A DNA stretch of 64,000 bases from Aminobacter aganoensis (GTDB lineage: Bacteria > Pseudomonadota > Alphaproteobacteria > Rhizobiales > Rhizobiaceae). Numbering within the stretch: position 1 is the first letter of the stretch; each line of letters starts with the position of its first letter. The position numbers and the translations under genes were made by a program. This document shows positions 27,662 through 37,199 of the stretch, piece after piece. The stretch covers positions 124,001 to 188,000 of the forward strand of contig NZ_JACHOU010000001.1 of the NCBI RefSeq assembly GCF_014206975.1, in the 5' to 3' direction. The notes beneath the pieces were generated by a model. It was not told the origin of the DNA, did no database searches, and worked only from the letters and a program-made list of their open reading frames with translations.

Positions 27662-28201
27662 ATGCCAGCCGAAAGCAAAGCTAAGGTCATCGAGCGAAAT
27701 CGCGCTCCGCGCGTGCAGATCGCCTATGACGTCGAGACCTACGGCAGCCCGACGACCATCGAACTGCCTTTCGTGATGGGCGTGATGGCCGATCTCGCCG
27801 GCTCGTCGCAGACCAAGGAGGCGCAGAAGACGGTGCTCGACCGCACCTTCGTCGAGACCGACGCCAACAGGTTCCCGCGCTTCATGGAAGCGCTGGGCCC
27901 CCGCGTGAAGGCGCGGGTCAAGAACACCCTGCCCCAGGCCGAGGGCGCGGAGCAGGACGAAGAGCTGGCGATCGACCTCACCTTCTCCAAGATGGGCGAC
28001 TTCGCCCCCGACAAGATCGCCGAGCAGGTCCCCCAACTGGCCGAAATCCTCAAGATGCGTCGCCAGCTCGAGGAATTGCTCGGCTTCATGGACGGTCGCG
28101 CCGACGCTGAAAAGCGCATCGCCCAATTGCTGAACAACGAGCCGCTGCTCGGCCAGATCGCCAGCCAGGCGCTCTCCGACGGCGACAAGGTCGAGGAATA
28201 G
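27662..28201 (+). CDS. tssB: T6SS contractile sheath small subunit TssB
   Basis: TssB pairs with TssC to form the contractile sheath. The 179-residue protein has the family signature VQIAYDVETYGSP...IELPFVMGVMADL and the DRTFVETDANRF segment, at normal length. It lies six bases after tssA and four bases before tssC, in the universal B-C order. Confidence 0.97.
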   Translation: MPAESKAKVIERNRAPRVQIAYDVETYGSPTTIELPFVMGVMADLAGSSQTKEAQKTVLDRTFVETDANRFPRFMEALGPRVKARVKNTLPQAEGAEQDEELAIDLTFSKMGDFAPDKIAEQVPQLAEILKMRRQLEELLGFMDGRADAEKRIAQLLNNEPLLGQIASQALSDGDKVEE

Positions 28202-28205
28202 AGCC

Positions 28206-29708
28206 ATGGCCGAGCAGCAAAAGAGCCCAACGGTCGCCGAGGCTGAGGCCATCGACCTCGGTGAATTCAGCGACCTCCTGGAAAAGGATTTCAAGGTCAA
28301 GAAGGACGACAGCGAGAAGCTGCAGCAACTCGTCCGCAACCTCGCGCTTGCCGCGCAGTCGCGCTCGGAGACGACCACCATCTCGTCGAACGCCATCAAG
28401 TCGATCAAGTCGCTGATATCGGGCATCGACAAGATGCTGACCGTGCAGCTCAACGAGATCCTGCATGCGCCCGAAGTGCGCGAGATGGAAGGCACATGGC
28501 GCGGCCTCTGGTACCTCGTCAACAACACCGAGACCGACCAGAAGCTGAAGATCCGGGTGATGAACATCTCCAAGGAGCAGCTGGCCGACACGCTGGAAGA
28601 CTATGAAGGCCAGATGTGGGACCAGAGCCCGGTCTTCAAGAAGGTCTACACCGACGAATATTCGATGTTCGGCGGCGAACCCTTCGGCTGCCTGATCGGC
28701 GCCTACGAGTTCTCCAACCACCCGCGCGACGTCGGCCTGCTGCGCAACCTCTCCGGCGTCTGCGCCTCGGCGCACACGCCGTTCATCGCCGCCGCCTCGC
28801 CACGCCTGTTCCGAATGGACAGCTGGCAGGAACTGCCCAACCCTCAGGACCTGCAGCAGATCGTCTCCAACCCGGCCTACGCCTCGTGGCAGTCGCTGCG
28901 CGAGAGCGAGGACGCCCGCTATATCGGTCTTGCCATGCCGCGCGTCCTGGCGCGGTTGCCCTATGGCGCCGATACGGTGCCGGTGAAGGGCTTCGCCTTC
29001 GAGGAGGAGGTCCAGGGCGACCACCACAAATATGTCTGGATGAATGCCGCATTCCCGATGGGCGTCAACATCAACCGCAGCCACAAGCTGTTCGGCTGGG
29101 GCACCCAGATCCGCGGCGTCGAGAATGGCGGCACGGTGATCAACCTGCCGGTGCACAGCTTCCCGACCGACGACGGCTCGGTGGCGATGAAATGCCCGAC
29201 CGAAGTCGCCATCGACGATCGCCGCGAGGCCGAACTCGCCAAGCTCGGCCTGATGCCGATCCTGCACCGCAAGAACACCGATCTCGCCGCCTTCATCGGT
29301 GCCCATTCGCTGCAGGACGACGAGACCCGGGCAGGACGATTGGTCGATCCGGATGCACAGTCCAACGAACGCCTCAGCGCCAATCTGCCCTACCTGTTCC
29401 CGGTGTCGCGTTTCGCCCACTATCTCAAGGCGATCGCCCGCGACAAGGTCGGCTCGTTCAAGGAACGGTCCGACATGCAGATATGGCTGACGGAGTGGAT
29501 CAACCGCTACGTGCTGGCAAATCCCGCCTTCGCCGACGACAAGGCCCGCGCCAAGCGTCCGCTGGCCGCCGCCGAGGTCCAGGTCGACAGCGTCGAGGGC
29601 CGGCCGGGCTACTACAACGCCCGTTTCTACCTGCGCCCGCACTACCAGTTGGAAGGAATCAACGCGTCGCTCCGGCTCGTGTCGGAGCTGCCTTCGGTCA
29701 AGTCCTGA
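28206..29708 (+). CDS. tssC: T6SS contractile sheath large subunit TssC
   Basis: TssC is the main sheath protein around the Hcp tube. The 500-residue product shows the family landmarks EVREMEGTWRGLWYLVNNT, FGCLIGAYEFSNHPRDVGLL and, near the end, EGRPGYYNARFYLRPHYQLEG. The length and spacing are normal. It directly precedes hcp, 24 bases away with GGAGAG before the hcp start. Confidence 0.97.
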   Translation: MAEQQKSPTVAEAEAIDLGEFSDLLEKDFKVKKDDSEKLQQLVRNLALAAQSRSETTTISSNAIKSIKSLISGIDKMLTVQLNEILHAPEVREMEGTWRGLWYLVNNTETDQKLKIRVMNISKEQLADTLEDYEGQMWDQSPVFKKVYTDEYSMFGGEPFGCLIGAYEFSNHPRDVGLLRNLSGVCASAHTPFIAAASPRLFRMDSWQELPNPQDLQQIVSNPAYASWQSLRESEDARYIGLAMPRVLARLPYGADTVPVKGFAFEEEVQGDHHKYVWMNAAFPMGVNINRSHKLFGWGTQIRGVENGGTVINLPVHSFPTDDGSVAMKCPTEVAIDDRREAELAKLGLMPILHRKNTDLAAFIGAHSLQDDETRAGRLVDPDAQSNERLSANLPYLFPVSRFAHYLKAIARDKVGSFKERSDMQIWLTEWINRYVLANPAFADDKARAKRPLAAAEVQVDSVEGRPGYYNARFYLRPHYQLEGINASLRLVSELPSVKS

Positions 29709-29732
29709 ACTGTCCAGTAACGGAGAGAGACA

Positions 29733-30212
29733 ATGGCATCGGATGACGATCTCAGAAAATCGACCAAGATCGACGGCTTCCTGAAGGTTCCAGACATCAA
29801 GGGCCCGAGCACCCGCGACGGCCACGACGAAGAAATCGAGATATTCAACGTCGCCTTCAACATGGTTGCGCCATTCGATCCCAATTCGCTGTCGCGCAAG
29901 GGCCGCGTCGCCTTGGGCACCGTGAGCTGTTCCAAGGACGTCGACATGTCGTCGCCCTACCTTGCCAAGGCATGCCACGAAAACAAGCAGTTCGACGAGG
30001 TCGTGATCTCCTGCCGCCGGACGATCGACGGCGAGACCAGCGACTATTTCGTCGTCACCATGAAGGAGGCGTCCGTCGTGTCCTACGGCTTCGGTGCCTC
30101 CACGACCAACAGCGACACGCTCGAGGACTTCGTGCAGTTCGCCTACAAGACGATCGAGCTGGTCTACGACACCGACCATACCCAAGAGATGAGCGTTGCA
30201 ACCGGCTTGTGA
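29733..30212 (+). CDS. hcp: T6SS inner tube protein Hcp (TssD)
   Basis: Hcp hexamers stack into the secreted tube and carry small effectors. The 159-residue protein has the Hcp fold segments GFLKVPDIKGPSTRDGHDEEI, VSCSKDVDMSSPYLAKAC and ISCRRTIDGETSDYFVVTM. No C-terminal effector extension is present. It is preceded by a good ribosome-binding site (GGAGAGAG) within the tssC-tssE gap. Confidence 0.97.
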   Translation: MASDDDLRKSTKIDGFLKVPDIKGPSTRDGHDEEIEIFNVAFNMVAPFDPNSLSRKGRVALGTVSCSKDVDMSSPYLAKACHENKQFDEVVISCRRTIDGETSDYFVVTMKEASVVSYGFGASTTNSDTLEDFVQFAYKTIELVYDTDHTQEMSVATGL

Positions 30213-30239
30213 GGCCCCGCATAGACGCCCTGGTGCTGC

Positions 30240-30959
30240 ATGATGAAGGCCAGTGGAGTTCAGCAAGCAAGGCGAGAGGCGTCGCAGCCGTCGCTATGGG
30301 ACCGGCTGGTGAACGACCTGCCGGGCCTGAGCTCGGAAATCGAGGGCCTGCGCCAGTCGTTGGACAACGAACTTGGCAGCGAGCGTGTCGATGGATTGAT
30401 CACCGGCAGCGCGCGGCTCATCGATTCCGACCTCGACCTGACCCCGGACCACAAGCAACGCCTGCACCGGCTCGTCTTCCAGAACCGCAACCGGGCAGAA
30501 CTGGAAAGCCGGGGAATCGTCGTTTCCGCACGCGTGCTGCGCGAGGCGGTGCGCCGCGACATCGAGGCGCTTTTCAACACCGAACGCTTCGAGGCCCTTC
30601 CGCTGCTTTCCGACGTCGAGGATGAGCAGGTCGCCGACAACCGCCTCAACCTCGCGGATTTTCCGGAAGTGCGCCGCAGCGTGGTCAATTACGGCGTGCC
30701 GTCCTTTTCCGGCCGTTCGTCGCGCGATTTCGACCGCGATTCACTGGCCCGCGAAATCAAGACCGTTCTCGGCAATTTCGAGCCGCGCCTGAAGGAAAGC
30801 GCGACCAAGGTGACCGTCACCCTCAACGACAAGAGCATGGGGCTGAAGATCGAAATCGACGGGGTCCTGATCATGACGCCGACGCCGGAACGACTGCGGC
30901 TTCGGACCACCATCAACCTCGACAACGGCTTGGCGCGGACCGAATACGGCGAGGCATAG
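30240..30959 (+). CDS. tssE: T6SS baseplate protein TssE (gp25-like), long form
   Basis: TssE is the phage gp25-like baseplate wedge protein. The C-terminal half shows the family pattern REAVRRDIEALFNTER, SVVNYGVPSFSG and REIKTVLGNFEPRL, which includes the conserved EPR loop. At 239 residues it is longer than the usual 130-180. About 75 residues sit between the N-terminal SLWDRL and the gp25 domain (roughly 24-98). The start is not marked by a strong ribosome-binding site; ATG 30240 and ATG 30243 are equally possible. One base separates the stop from tssF. Confidence 0.93.
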   Translation: MMKASGVQQARREASQPSLWDRLVNDLPGLSSEIEGLRQSLDNELGSERVDGLITGSARLIDSDLDLTPDHKQRLHRLVFQNRNRAELESRGIVVSARVLREAVRRDIEALFNTERFEALPLLSDVEDEQVADNRLNLADFPEVRRSVVNYGVPSFSGRSSRDFDRDSLAREIKTVLGNFEPRLKESATKVTVTLNDKSMGLKIEIDGVLIMTPTPERLRLRTTINLDNGLARTEYGEA

Positions 30960-30960
30960 A

Positions 30961-32835
30961 ATGGATCGGATCTTCCTGGAGTATTACGAGGAGGAGCTGA
31001 CCCACATCCGCACGCTCGCAGCGGAATTCGCCGACATGCATCCGGCGGTCGCGCGCAATCTCTCGCTCGACACCGCGCCCTGCCCCGACCCCTATGTCGA
31101 GCGCCTGCTCGACGGCGTGGCCTTTCTGGCGGCACGCACCAGGCTGAAAGTTGATGCCGAGCGCTCCAGGTTTGCACGCAGCGTGCTCGAGGTCCTCTAT
31201 CCCGACCTGCTGTCGCCGACGCCGGCTACGGCAATGGCGGTGCTGAAGCCGGGACAGCAGGTGCAGACGATGAATGCCGGTCACGTCGTCAAGCGCGGCA
31301 CCCGCCTGGTGTCGAGCCTGCAGCCGGGCCTTTCCACCCGAATGACCTTCACCACGGCGCAGGACGTCACCCTTTGGCCGCTGGAAATCGCCTCGGTCGG
31401 CTACTACCAGGACCGCAGCGCCCTTGCCGCGGCCGGCATCGCGGCGCCCACAGGCGTCGCCAGCGAGGCCGCGCTGCGCATCACAGTCGCCCGCACCGGC
31501 AAGGGCAAGCTCAGCGAACTGGCGCTCGACCGGCTCGACCTGCATTTTGCCGGCCGCACCAAGGCGGCACTGCTGTTCGATACCATCTTCGGCGTCTGCA
31601 CCGCCGTCGGCGGGCGCCAGGCAGGCAAGCAGGGCAGGCTGGCGCTCCTGCCCGAACCGCAAATGGTCGGCATAGGCGATGCCGAGGCGCTGATGCCCCG
31701 GACACGCCCGACGTTCGAGGGTTATCGCCTCCTGCGCGAATATTTCATGATGCCGGAGCGGTTCCATTACGTCCGCATCGGCGAACTGCAGCCTGTGATC
31801 CGAAATTGTGACTCCGGCCTCGACATCGTCTTCCTGTTGCGGCGGGCGGCACCGGAACTCGCCGATCTCGCGCCTGCCGATTTCGAGCTCTTTGCCACTC
31901 CGCTGATCAATTTGTTCGAACGCGAGTGCAACGTCATAGAACTCGACGCGCGCCGCACCCGGCAGGTGCTCTACGCTGATCGCACCCGGCCGCGCGATTT
32001 CGAGATCTACCGCATCACGCATGTCGAGGATGCCGAATCCGAAGGCGCCGATGCTGAAATCCCGGCGCTGTTCAGCCTCGGCCAGAACCGTGGCAATGGC
32101 TGGGTCTATTCGACCGAACGCCGGCCCCGCCGTCCGACCGAGGACGAGCGGCGCGAGGGCATGACGCGCACGACCTACACCGGCGATGACGTCTTTCTCG
32201 CCATCTCGCGGCCGGTCGGCATGCCCACGGGCCGGACGCTCAAGCGGATCGAGATCACCGCGCTCTGCACCAACCGGGATCTGCCGATCCTCGACGACAA
32301 TCCCTCATTGTCGCTGGAAAGCGGTGACCCGGTCGAGACCATCAGGTTGCTCGGCGCTCTGCGCGCCCCGCAGCATTCCATCCCCGCTGCCCTGCCCGCC
32401 GGTGCCGACGCCGAATCCCGAGCCGACGAACTGGCCTGGCGGCTGGTGGCACAGCTGTCCCTCAACTTCCTGAGCCTGGCCAAGGACGGACGGGGCGTCG
32501 ATCCGTTGCATGCCTTGCTCGACCTCTATGCCGACCGCGGCGATCCGGTGCTCGGCCGCCATGTGCGCTCCATCGTCCGCATCGACTCGCAGCCGGTGAT
32601 CGAGCGGCTGGCGATACCGGGGCCGATGTGCTTCGGCCGCGGCACCGAGGTCATGCTCCACGTCGATCAGTCCGTCCTGTCGGGGCAAAGCTCGCTTTTG
32701 CTGTCGGCCTTGCTGGCGCGGCTGTTTGCCCGCCATGCCGGCATCAACGGCTTCATTCGCACCCGAACCCGACTGCTCCAGCGACAGGAGGACGTGCCAT
32801 GGCCGATGACGCCCGGCAACCGCTTCCTGATCTAG
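30961..32835 (+). CDS. tssF: T6SS baseplate protein TssF
   Basis: TssF forms the baseplate wedge with TssG and TssE. The 624-residue protein begins with the family signature FLEYYEEELTHIRTLAAEFADMHP and has DPYVERLLDGVAFLAARTRLK and VLYPDLLSPTPATAM. The C-terminal region carries the usual LFARHAGINGF. The length is normal. It overlaps tssG by 37 bases in another frame, a common arrangement in this operon. Confidence 0.96.
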   Translation: MDRIFLEYYEEELTHIRTLAAEFADMHPAVARNLSLDTAPCPDPYVERLLDGVAFLAARTRLKVDAERSRFARSVLEVLYPDLLSPTPATAMAVLKPGQQVQTMNAGHVVKRGTRLVSSLQPGLSTRMTFTTAQDVTLWPLEIASVGYYQDRSALAAAGIAAPTGVASEAALRITVARTGKGKLSELALDRLDLHFAGRTKAALLFDTIFGVCTAVGGRQAGKQGRLALLPEPQMVGIGDAEALMPRTRPTFEGYRLLREYFMMPERFHYVRIGELQPVIRNCDSGLDIVFLLRRAAPELADLAPADFELFATPLINLFERECNVIELDARRTRQVLYADRTRPRDFEIYRITHVEDAESEGADAEIPALFSLGQNRGNGWVYSTERRPRRPTEDERREGMTRTTYTGDDVFLAISRPVGMPTGRTLKRIEITALCTNRDLPILDDNPSLSLESGDPVETIRLLGALRAPQHSIPAALPAGADAESRADELAWRLVAQLSLNFLSLAKDGRGVDPLHALLDLYADRGDPVLGRHVRSIVRIDSQPVIERLAIPGPMCFGRGTEVMLHVDQSVLSGQSSLLLSALLARLFARHAGINGFIRTRTRLLQRQEDVPWPMTPGNRFLI

Positions 32836-33860
32836 AGGCGAGCGGTGTGCCGACCGACGCCTATGATTTCTTCGAGCTGCTGCGGCAACTCGAACGTGGC
32901 AACCGGCTTTTCGGCCACTCCGGTCGCCTCGACCGCGAGCCTGCGCGGCTTGGCCAGCATGTGCGCCTCGGCTTTTCCACCCAGGACGTGGTCAAATTCC
33001 AGCCGGCGACCGACAAGGCCCCGGCACGCGTCACCGTCGCCAATCTCGGCCTGCTCGGGCCGGAAGGTCCGTTGCCGCTGCATGTCACGCGCTGGGTGCT
33101 CGACAGGCTGTCGCAGCGCTGGTTTGTCGGCGCTGACGCGCACCAGACCAGCGACACGACATTCGTCGATTTCGTCAACATCCTGCAGCATCGGATGATT
33201 GCCCTGTATTATCGCGCCTGGGCGGACGCACATCCCGGCGTGCAGGTCGAGCGCGCCATCGGCGGTCGCGTCCGCTCGATGCTGGAAGCCATGGCCGGAA
33301 TCGGCCTTCCAGACACCCACAATGCCAACGATCCGGACCTGGATTCGGTCAAGCTGCGGCAGGCCGCGGCCCTGGCAAGCCAGGTCGACGGACCCGAGCG
33401 GCTCACTTTGTTCGTCGCCGAAGCCTTCAATGTGCCTATCCGGCTGAAGGAGTTCGTCGCTTCCTGGCTGGAGATCCCTGCCGCGTTGCAGACCAGGATC
33501 GGTCAGGCCAGCGCGGCACTCGGGCGGAGCGCCACCATCGGGCCGCGCAGCTTCAGCCGCCAGAACCGGGTCGAGCTGCGCATCGGACCTCTCGACTTCG
33601 AAACCTATCGGGCATTCCTGCCGGGCAGCAAAAGACTGGCGGTGCTGAAGCGCGCCATCCGCGACCTTCTCGGCGAGTTGCTCGACGTCGATCTGCGGAT
33701 CGTGCTGGCACGCCAGCAGGTGCCGCCGGCGCGCCTGGGCACCGCGGAGCTCGGCCGAACGGCGTGGCTTGCGCCCCCTGCGGAAAGAGACGATGCTGAA
33801 GACATGCGCCTGCGGACACTTGTCGGCTGGCGGCCCGAAATGGCGGGAGTCGGGGCATGA
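32799..33860 (+). CDS. tssG: T6SS baseplate protein TssG
   Basis: TssG is the second wedge protein that binds TssF. The 353-residue protein has AYDFFELLRQLERG near the N-terminus, LGLLGPEGPLPLHVT, FVDFVNILQHRMIALYYRAWADA and, later, LGRSATIGPRSFSRQNR, all typical. The ATG at 32799 has an AGGAGG upstream inside tssF. The stop overlaps the start of the first FHA gene by four bases. Confidence 0.95.
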   Translation: MADDARQPLPDLEASGVPTDAYDFFELLRQLERGNRLFGHSGRLDREPARLGQHVRLGFSTQDVVKFQPATDKAPARVTVANLGLLGPEGPLPLHVTRWVLDRLSQRWFVGADAHQTSDTTFVDFVNILQHRMIALYYRAWADAHPGVQVERAIGGRVRSMLEAMAGIGLPDTHNANDPDLDSVKLRQAAALASQVDGPERLTLFVAEAFNVPIRLKEFVASWLEIPAALQTRIGQASAALGRSATIGPRSFSRQNRVELRIGPLDFETYRAFLPGSKRLAVLKRAIRDLLGELLDVDLRIVLARQQVPPARLGTAELGRTAWLAPPAERDDAEDMRLRTLVGWRPEMAGVGA

Positions 33861-35362
33861 GCTTGCTCCTCACGCTTGAGCAGGGACCGCGCGCACAGGC
33901 GGTGCGCCAGTCCCGGCTGGACAAGGGTGAACTTGTGATCGGTCGCAGTTCCGACGCGGACTGGCAGATCGAAGACCCCGACATGTTCGTCTCGCGCGCC
34001 CATTGCAGGATCACGGCCGAAGACGACGGCTATTTCGTCACCGACACGTCGAGCAGCGGCTTGTTCATCGACGATGCCGGCAGCCCGCTCGGATCGGGCA
34101 ACGCGGCGCGCCTCAGGCACGGCATGCGTCTGCGGCTGGGCGATTATGTCGTCGCCGTGGAACTGCAACCTTCAGCCCAGCCATCGGCGCACAAACCGCT
34201 GCCGCCGAAGACATCGGCGCCCCAGCCATCACAACCGGCGGCATCGCGTGTCCCGGTCGGCATGGGCACCGACGACTTCTTTTCGCTCAAGACCGATGAG
34301 GAGCCGCAACGGCCACGCCCCGCCGAACTGCCCAATCCCTTCGAACAGCCCGAGGCTGGCGCGTTCCGCGCCTACGAGCGTGGTGACAAATCCGAACGCA
34401 GTTCGCCGGCTTTCGACGACCCCTTCAGCCTCGATCCGGTGTCCACTCCCGCCGCGAACGGACATCCGGACGATGCCAGGAACGGCACCTCCGCCTACGC
34501 CGACCCATTCGGTTTTGCCGTGGTCGACCCTCACCCCGCCAAGCCGCAGCCGCCGCATCAGCCGGAACAGACATTCGACGCCGGTTTCGCCATGCCGCCG
34601 CTGTCGCCAGGAAAGCCGCAACCGGTCGATCCGCCGGTCAGCGCCCCGCCGGACAGGCCGGCAAACAAGGATCCGGAACCGGCGCCGTGGGATGTGCCGC
34701 CCCGCCGGGCCGACGCGCCACCTCCGCCGCCTCCGTCCCTTCGTGCCCGCGAGAAATTGAACGCCGCCCAGCCACAGGCGCCCCTTCCGTCCGACAGCGC
34801 CCTTCGTGCCGCGTTTCTGCGCGGCATCGGTCTCGACCAGGGCGACGCATCCGGCCGGGATCCGATTGCCGAGATGGAAAAATTCGGCCGCGAGTACCGC
34901 CTGATGCTCGAGGGCCTGATGCAGTTGCTGCGCAAGCGGGCCGAGGAAAAGGGCAATGCCCGCATCGAGCAGACTGTCGTGGGCTCTTCTGAGGTCAATC
35001 CGCTCAAATTCCTGCCCACCGTCGACGACGTCCTGGCAACCATCCTCGCCGAGCGCAGCCCGGGCTTCCTCGCGGGCGAGCCGGCGATTGCCGACGCGAT
35101 CCGCGATCTCGCCCACCACCATGTTCGTGCCTGGCGCGGCCTGCAGGGCGCGCTGCGCCATATGATCGACCGCTTCGATCCCGTCGCGCTCGAAGAGGAG
35201 CTGAAATCGAGTTCGTCGATCGAGACTCTGCTGGCCGGCGGCCGCGGCGCCAAGCTTTGGGACCTCTACAAGAAACGTCATCGCGAGATCGCCGTGAGCG
35301 CCGAGACGCGCTTCATGGGCGAGATCGGGGCCGATTTCCGCAACGCCTATGAAGAGGAGTGA
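33857..35362 (+). CDS. tagH: T6SS-associated FHA domain protein TagH, copy 1
   Basis: FHA domains bind phosphothreonine, and Fha proteins link kinase signalling to assembly of the secretion machine. In the 501-residue product the FHA domain spans about 5-95, with GR (29-30) and SRAH (46-49) conserved. The NGT position reads SSGLF. A long Pro/Ala-rich linker (about 100-300) leads to a C-terminal TagH domain (about 300-500) with NPLKFLPTVDDVLATIL. A second gene with the same domain order starts at 49,951, so the two are paralogues. It is a likely phosphorylation target of the PpkA-like kinase. Confidence 0.92.
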   Translation: MSLLLTLEQGPRAQAVRQSRLDKGELVIGRSSDADWQIEDPDMFVSRAHCRITAEDDGYFVTDTSSSGLFIDDAGSPLGSGNAARLRHGMRLRLGDYVVAVELQPSAQPSAHKPLPPKTSAPQPSQPAASRVPVGMGTDDFFSLKTDEEPQRPRPAELPNPFEQPEAGAFRAYERGDKSERSSPAFDDPFSLDPVSTPAANGHPDDARNGTSAYADPFGFAVVDPHPAKPQPPHQPEQTFDAGFAMPPLSPGKPQPVDPPVSAPPDRPANKDPEPAPWDVPPRRADAPPPPPPSLRAREKLNAAQPQAPLPSDSALRAAFLRGIGLDQGDASGRDPIAEMEKFGREYRLMLEGLMQLLRKRAEEKGNARIEQTVVGSSEVNPLKFLPTVDDVLATILAERSPGFLAGEPAIADAIRDLAHHHVRAWRGLQGALRHMIDRFDPVALEEELKSSSSIETLLAGGRGAKLWDLYKKRHREIAVSAETRFMGEIGADFRNAYEEE

Positions 35363-35368
35363 CGACGC

Positions 35369-35821
35369 ATGATCGACCGGCGCGACTTCATACTTGCTCT
35401 CGGCGCTACAGGACTGGTGACCGCCTGCCAAAGCGGGCCGCCCAAACCGTCCACAGTTACCGTCAACGTGAGCGGTCAAGCCGGCATGAACCCCGGGCCT
35501 GACGGCGGCGACAGGCCGGTGACCGTACTCGTCATGCGTTTGAAGAGCACCGGCAAGTTCAACTCGGCGGACTATTTTGCCCTGCAGGGCGACGCTGGCG
35601 CCGCTCTTGCCGGCGACCTGCTCGGCTCCGACACGCTTTCGGTCGGCCCCGGTCAGGGCGCGTCGAAAACGATCACCGTCGAACCGGAGGCAACCGCGCT
35701 CGGCTTTGTCGCCCTCGTCCGCGAACCGACGGGCCGCACCTGGCGAACGACGAAATCGGTCTCGCCCGGATCGACCCTGACGATCGCCGTGACCCTCGGC
35801 AGCGGAGGCATTTCGGCCTGA
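35369..35821 (+). CDS. tssJ: T6SS outer-membrane lipoprotein TssJ with Tat-like signal
   Basis: TssJ anchors the TssL-TssM complex to the outer membrane. The 150-residue protein has a signal of the form DRRDFILALGATGLVTAC, with lipidated Cys 20. The twin arginine followed by DF is like a Tat signal, which is unusual for this component. The mature part is a beta-rich domain (VTVLVMRLKSTGKFNSADYF) typical of the family. It sits six bases after the FHA gene and before tssK; only one tssJ is present although tssL and tssM are duplicated. Confidence 0.88.
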   Translation: MIDRRDFILALGATGLVTACQSGPPKPSTVTVNVSGQAGMNPGPDGGDRPVTVLVMRLKSTGKFNSADYFALQGDAGAALAGDLLGSDTLSVGPGQGASKTITVEPEATALGFVALVREPTGRTWRTTKSVSPGSTLTIAVTLGSGGISA

Positions 35822-35860
35822 CCGGCCATATCAGGAGTTCCCGATGCAGAGAGTTGCCGC

Positions 35861-37195
35861 ATGACAGACTCAAACAGGGTGCTCTGGTCCGAAGGGCTGT
35901 TCCTCCGGACCCAGCACTTCCAGCAACAGGACCGGTTCTTCGAAGCGACGGTGCGCGGTTCCCTGCAGGCCGGGCAATTGCATACGTTCGGCTTTCGCGC
36001 ACTGACGCTCGACCCCGCCTTGCTGGAGGCCGGACAGGTGGCAGTCCTGTCGGCCCGTGGCATCTTTCCCGACGGAACGCCCTTCGCCATCCCCGAAACC
36101 ATGGACCCGCCGAAGCCGCTGGCAATCTCCGCCGACATGGGTGGCGGCCCGGTGCTCATCGCCGTTCCTCTGGAGCCGCCCGGCGGCGTCGGCTTCGACC
36201 CCGCTCATGCCGAGACCAGCGGCGCGCGTTATCGCGGCCGCATCGTCACCGTGCGCGACGCGGTGCATGGCGGATCGGACCCCGAGGAAATCGAGATCGC
36301 ACGGCCGCAAGCGCTGCTGCTTGCCCCGGGCAAGTCGATCGGCGGCTACACGGCGCTGCCGATCACCGAGATCACCGGCCTTCGCGCCGACGGCGGCGTT
36401 GCCGTCGACGCCAGCTTCCTGCCGCCGACATTGGCCACGGGCGCCGTGCCCTGGTATGCGCAACTGCTGCAGGAGGTGATCACCGGCCTCGACCAGATCG
36501 CCGAGGCTCACGCCAAGATGGTGCTCGGCGGGCCCGGGCGCAGCGTCGAAGACCTGCTGATGCTCAATCTCGCCAACGCGGCGCGCCCGCGCCTGGCGCA
36601 CATGCTGGCGCAGGACATCTTCCATCCTGCCGATCTCTACCTCGAACTTGCCGGCCTCGCCGGTTCGATGGCGACATATGGATCGAATTCGCGCCGGCTG
36701 GCCGAACTGCCGATCTATGACCACATGGCGCCGGGGCCGGCCTATTCGGCGCTTGCCGACACGCTGCGTTCGCTGATCCTCAGCCTGCGTTATGTCGAGC
36801 CCAAGTCCCGCGCACTGCCCGTCATGCGGCATTCGACCAATGTCTGGAAGGTGCGCATCGACAATCCGAAGCTGTTGGTGGCGAGCCGCATCGTCATCCG
36901 CGTCGGCTCCGAGTTGTCCGAAGACGCCCTGCGCAAGATCTTCGTCAACCAGGCGACCGTCGGCGCCGCAGGCGAATTCGAAGGCCTTTGGAAGTCGCGC
37001 CTGCCCGGCATTCCGCTCAAGCCGCTGCACTCGCAGCCGCGCGAAATCCCCTATGACGGCGACCGTCTTTGCCTTGAGCTTGACCAGAGAAGCGAGCATT
37101 GGGCCTCCCTCCTCGATGCACCCGGATTCGTCATCGGCGTATCCGGCGTGCTGCCGAGCGAGCCGCAGGTCGACTGCTATTCGGTGAACAGGTGA
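35861..37195 (+). CDS. tssK: T6SS baseplate-membrane connector TssK
   Basis: TssK links the baseplate to the TssL/TssM membrane complex and resembles phage receptor-binding proteins. The 444-residue protein starts with the family signature VLWSEGLFLRTQHFQQQDRFFE and has the segment EVITGLDQIAEAHAKM. The length is normal. The gene is followed four bases later by tssL. The single TssK must serve either or both membrane complexes. Confidence 0.96.
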   Translation: MTDSNRVLWSEGLFLRTQHFQQQDRFFEATVRGSLQAGQLHTFGFRALTLDPALLEAGQVAVLSARGIFPDGTPFAIPETMDPPKPLAISADMGGGPVLIAVPLEPPGGVGFDPAHAETSGARYRGRIVTVRDAVHGGSDPEEIEIARPQALLLAPGKSIGGYTALPITEITGLRADGGVAVDASFLPPTLATGAVPWYAQLLQEVITGLDQIAEAHAKMVLGGPGRSVEDLLMLNLANAARPRLAHMLAQDIFHPADLYLELAGLAGSMATYGSNSRRLAELPIYDHMAPGPAYSALADTLRSLILSLRYVEPKSRALPVMRHSTNVWKVRIDNPKLLVASRIVIRVGSELSEDALRKIFVNQATVGAAGEFEGLWKSRLPGIPLKPLHSQPREIPYDGDRLCLELDQRSEHWASLLDAPGFVIGVSGVLPSEPQVDCYSVNR

Positions 37196-37199
37196 CGCG

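Noticed and set aside
32799-32835. Possible frameshift where tssF and tssG overlap by 37 bases
   Set aside because: Both proteins are complete with family-typical ends, and tssG has its own AGGAGG, so it is a normal overlap.
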